Positions 63,529 to 64,000 of a DNA stretch of 64,000 bases are shown piece after piece (within the stretch, counting starts at the first letter, position 1; every line of letters starts with the position of its first letter). The position numbers and the translations under genes were made by a program. The notes beneath the pieces are model-generated. The model was not told the origin of the DNA, searched no databases, and was given only the letters and a program-made list of their open reading frames with translations. The stretch spans positions 1 to 64,000 of the IMG/VR virus record IMGVR_UViG_3300032236_000109; one strand, written 5' to 3'. The stretch is from a virus.

Positions 63529-63776
63529 TGAACGATATAGATCCAATTTCAACAGCAAGAGAATTGGCTACACATGCTAATGACATTTCCCATTTACAGT
63601 CGGATATGGACAAAATGGTACAAGAAATGCAGGAGATAAAAGCCTGTATCCAGAAGATTGAAAAAACCCTATCCGAAGCTAAAGGTGGTTGGAAAACATT
63701 GATGGCTATTGGTGGCGCTATTAGTATTGTTACCGGCATTGTTGGTGTAATCGTAGGATATTGGAGTGCCAAGTAA
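63528..63776 (+). CDS. Coiled-coil membrane protein, XhlA-like (82 aa)
   Basis: ATG 63528 overlaps the previous stop. An acidic helical part with LQSDMDKMVQEMQEIKACIQ heptads and one C-terminal transmembrane helix (TLMAIGGAISIVTGIVGVIV) make the XhlA/hemolysin-like plan. In other phages such proteins act with holins, but here it is far from the lysis genes, so the role is open. Stop overlaps the next start (TAATG). Confidence 0.58.
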   Translation: MNDIDPISTARELATHANDISHLQSDMDKMVQEMQEIKACIQKIEKTLSEAKGGWKTLMAIGGAISIVTGIVGVIVGYWSAK

Positions 63777-64000
63777 TGCCAAGTGTCTCTAAAAAACAAC
63801 ACAATTTTATGGAAGCTATTGCCCATAGCGCCAAGTTTGCCAAAAAAGTTGGAGTTCCTCAATCTGTTGGCAAAGACTTTGCTGCTGCTGACAAAGGTAA
63901 AAAATTCAAGAAAGGTGGCGTTATGGCACACAGCGAAAAAGGCGAAATGAAGAAAGATATTGCGCAAGACAAAAAGCTCATTAAAAAAGCTTTTGGCATG
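63776..64000 (+). CDS. N-terminal part of a small Lys-rich protein, cut by the right edge
   Basis: 75 codons to the window end with no stop. MPSVSKKQHNFMEAIAHSAK, then KVGVPQSVGKDFAAADKGKK and IAQDKKLIKKAFGM: basic with a SKKQHNFMEAIAHS start that is common after capsid genes in aquatic phages. Its phase matches the open frame at 1-150; joined, they would be one protein of at least 124 residues. The join is inference. Confidence 0.65.
   Translation, partial: MPSVSKKQHNFMEAIAHSAKFAKKVGVPQSVGKDFAAADKGKKFKKGGVMAHSEKGEMKKDIAQDKKLIKKAFGM

Overview
This window looks like nearly all of one podovirus-type tailed-phage genome. It has a terminase, a large portal, a scaffold-like protein and a capsid protein, then head-tail adaptors, a P22 gp10-like tail hub, tail fibres and a set of ejection proteins (a transglycosylase protein and a 1865-residue polyvalent protein). 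No sheath, baseplate, tape measure or integrase is visible. The partial gene at the right edge and the partial gene at the left edge are in the same reading phase and have similar composition, so the molecule is probably circular or circularly permuted and only slightly longer than 64 kb (inference). An Escherichia-type LexA box, a short phasin-like gene and small-protein families that I recall from freshwater phages suggest an aquatic beta- or gammaproteobacterial host; this too is inference.

Layout. Plus strand 53.4-64 kb continues into 1-28.2 kb as the late region: terminase, portal, GroES-like cochaperonin, scaffold, capsid, decoration proteins, adaptors, five glycine-rich fibre paralogues and a 22-residue-repeat protein (with a GIY-YIG endonuclease gene between fibre genes), a lysis cassette (two holin candidates, an Rz-like spanin with a fully nested Rz1-like lipoprotein, a GH19 endolysin), gp10-like hub and ejection proteins. 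A metallophosphoesterase and a SprT-like protein follow to 29.6 kb. Minus strand 42.0-29.6 kb is a long early-type operon behind a good sigma-70 promoter. It holds many tiny genes, a glycan and small-molecule cassette (GT10 fucosyltransferase-like, FkbM methyltransferase, radical SAM/SPASM protein, two GT-A glycosyltransferases), and a recombination set (PD-(D/E)XK nuclease, ERF annealing protein, SSB-like protein, Ref-like HNH nuclease). Plus strand 42.0-47.6 kb is the replication and control block: RusA resolvase, a palindrome-rich intergenic hub, two candidate small RNAs, a structured leader, a ParB-like protein, an SF2 helicase, a sigma-70 region-4-like miniprotein and a TOPRIM primase-like protein. 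Minus strand 52.8-47.5 kb is a second operon of tiny accessory genes, with one more small minus-strand gene at 52958-53113.

How it fits together. The terminase operon starts at an extended -10 promoter whose -35 side is covered by a near-consensus LexA box, so packaging and late genes may respond to host SOS. Annealing, resolvase and nuclease genes point to recombination-based replication; no DNA polymerase is seen. The most novel material is in 42.44-43.39 kb: five inverted repeats, an approximately 80-nt RNA gene whose first two hairpin loops are anti-Shine-Dalgarno (CTCCTC), a second promoter-to-terminator RNA, and a multi-stem leader before the ParB-like operon. Repeated gene-junction cassettes in the two minus-strand operons (C-terminal codons, Shine-Dalgarno and next start codon in one repeat) suggest how small genes are shuffled.
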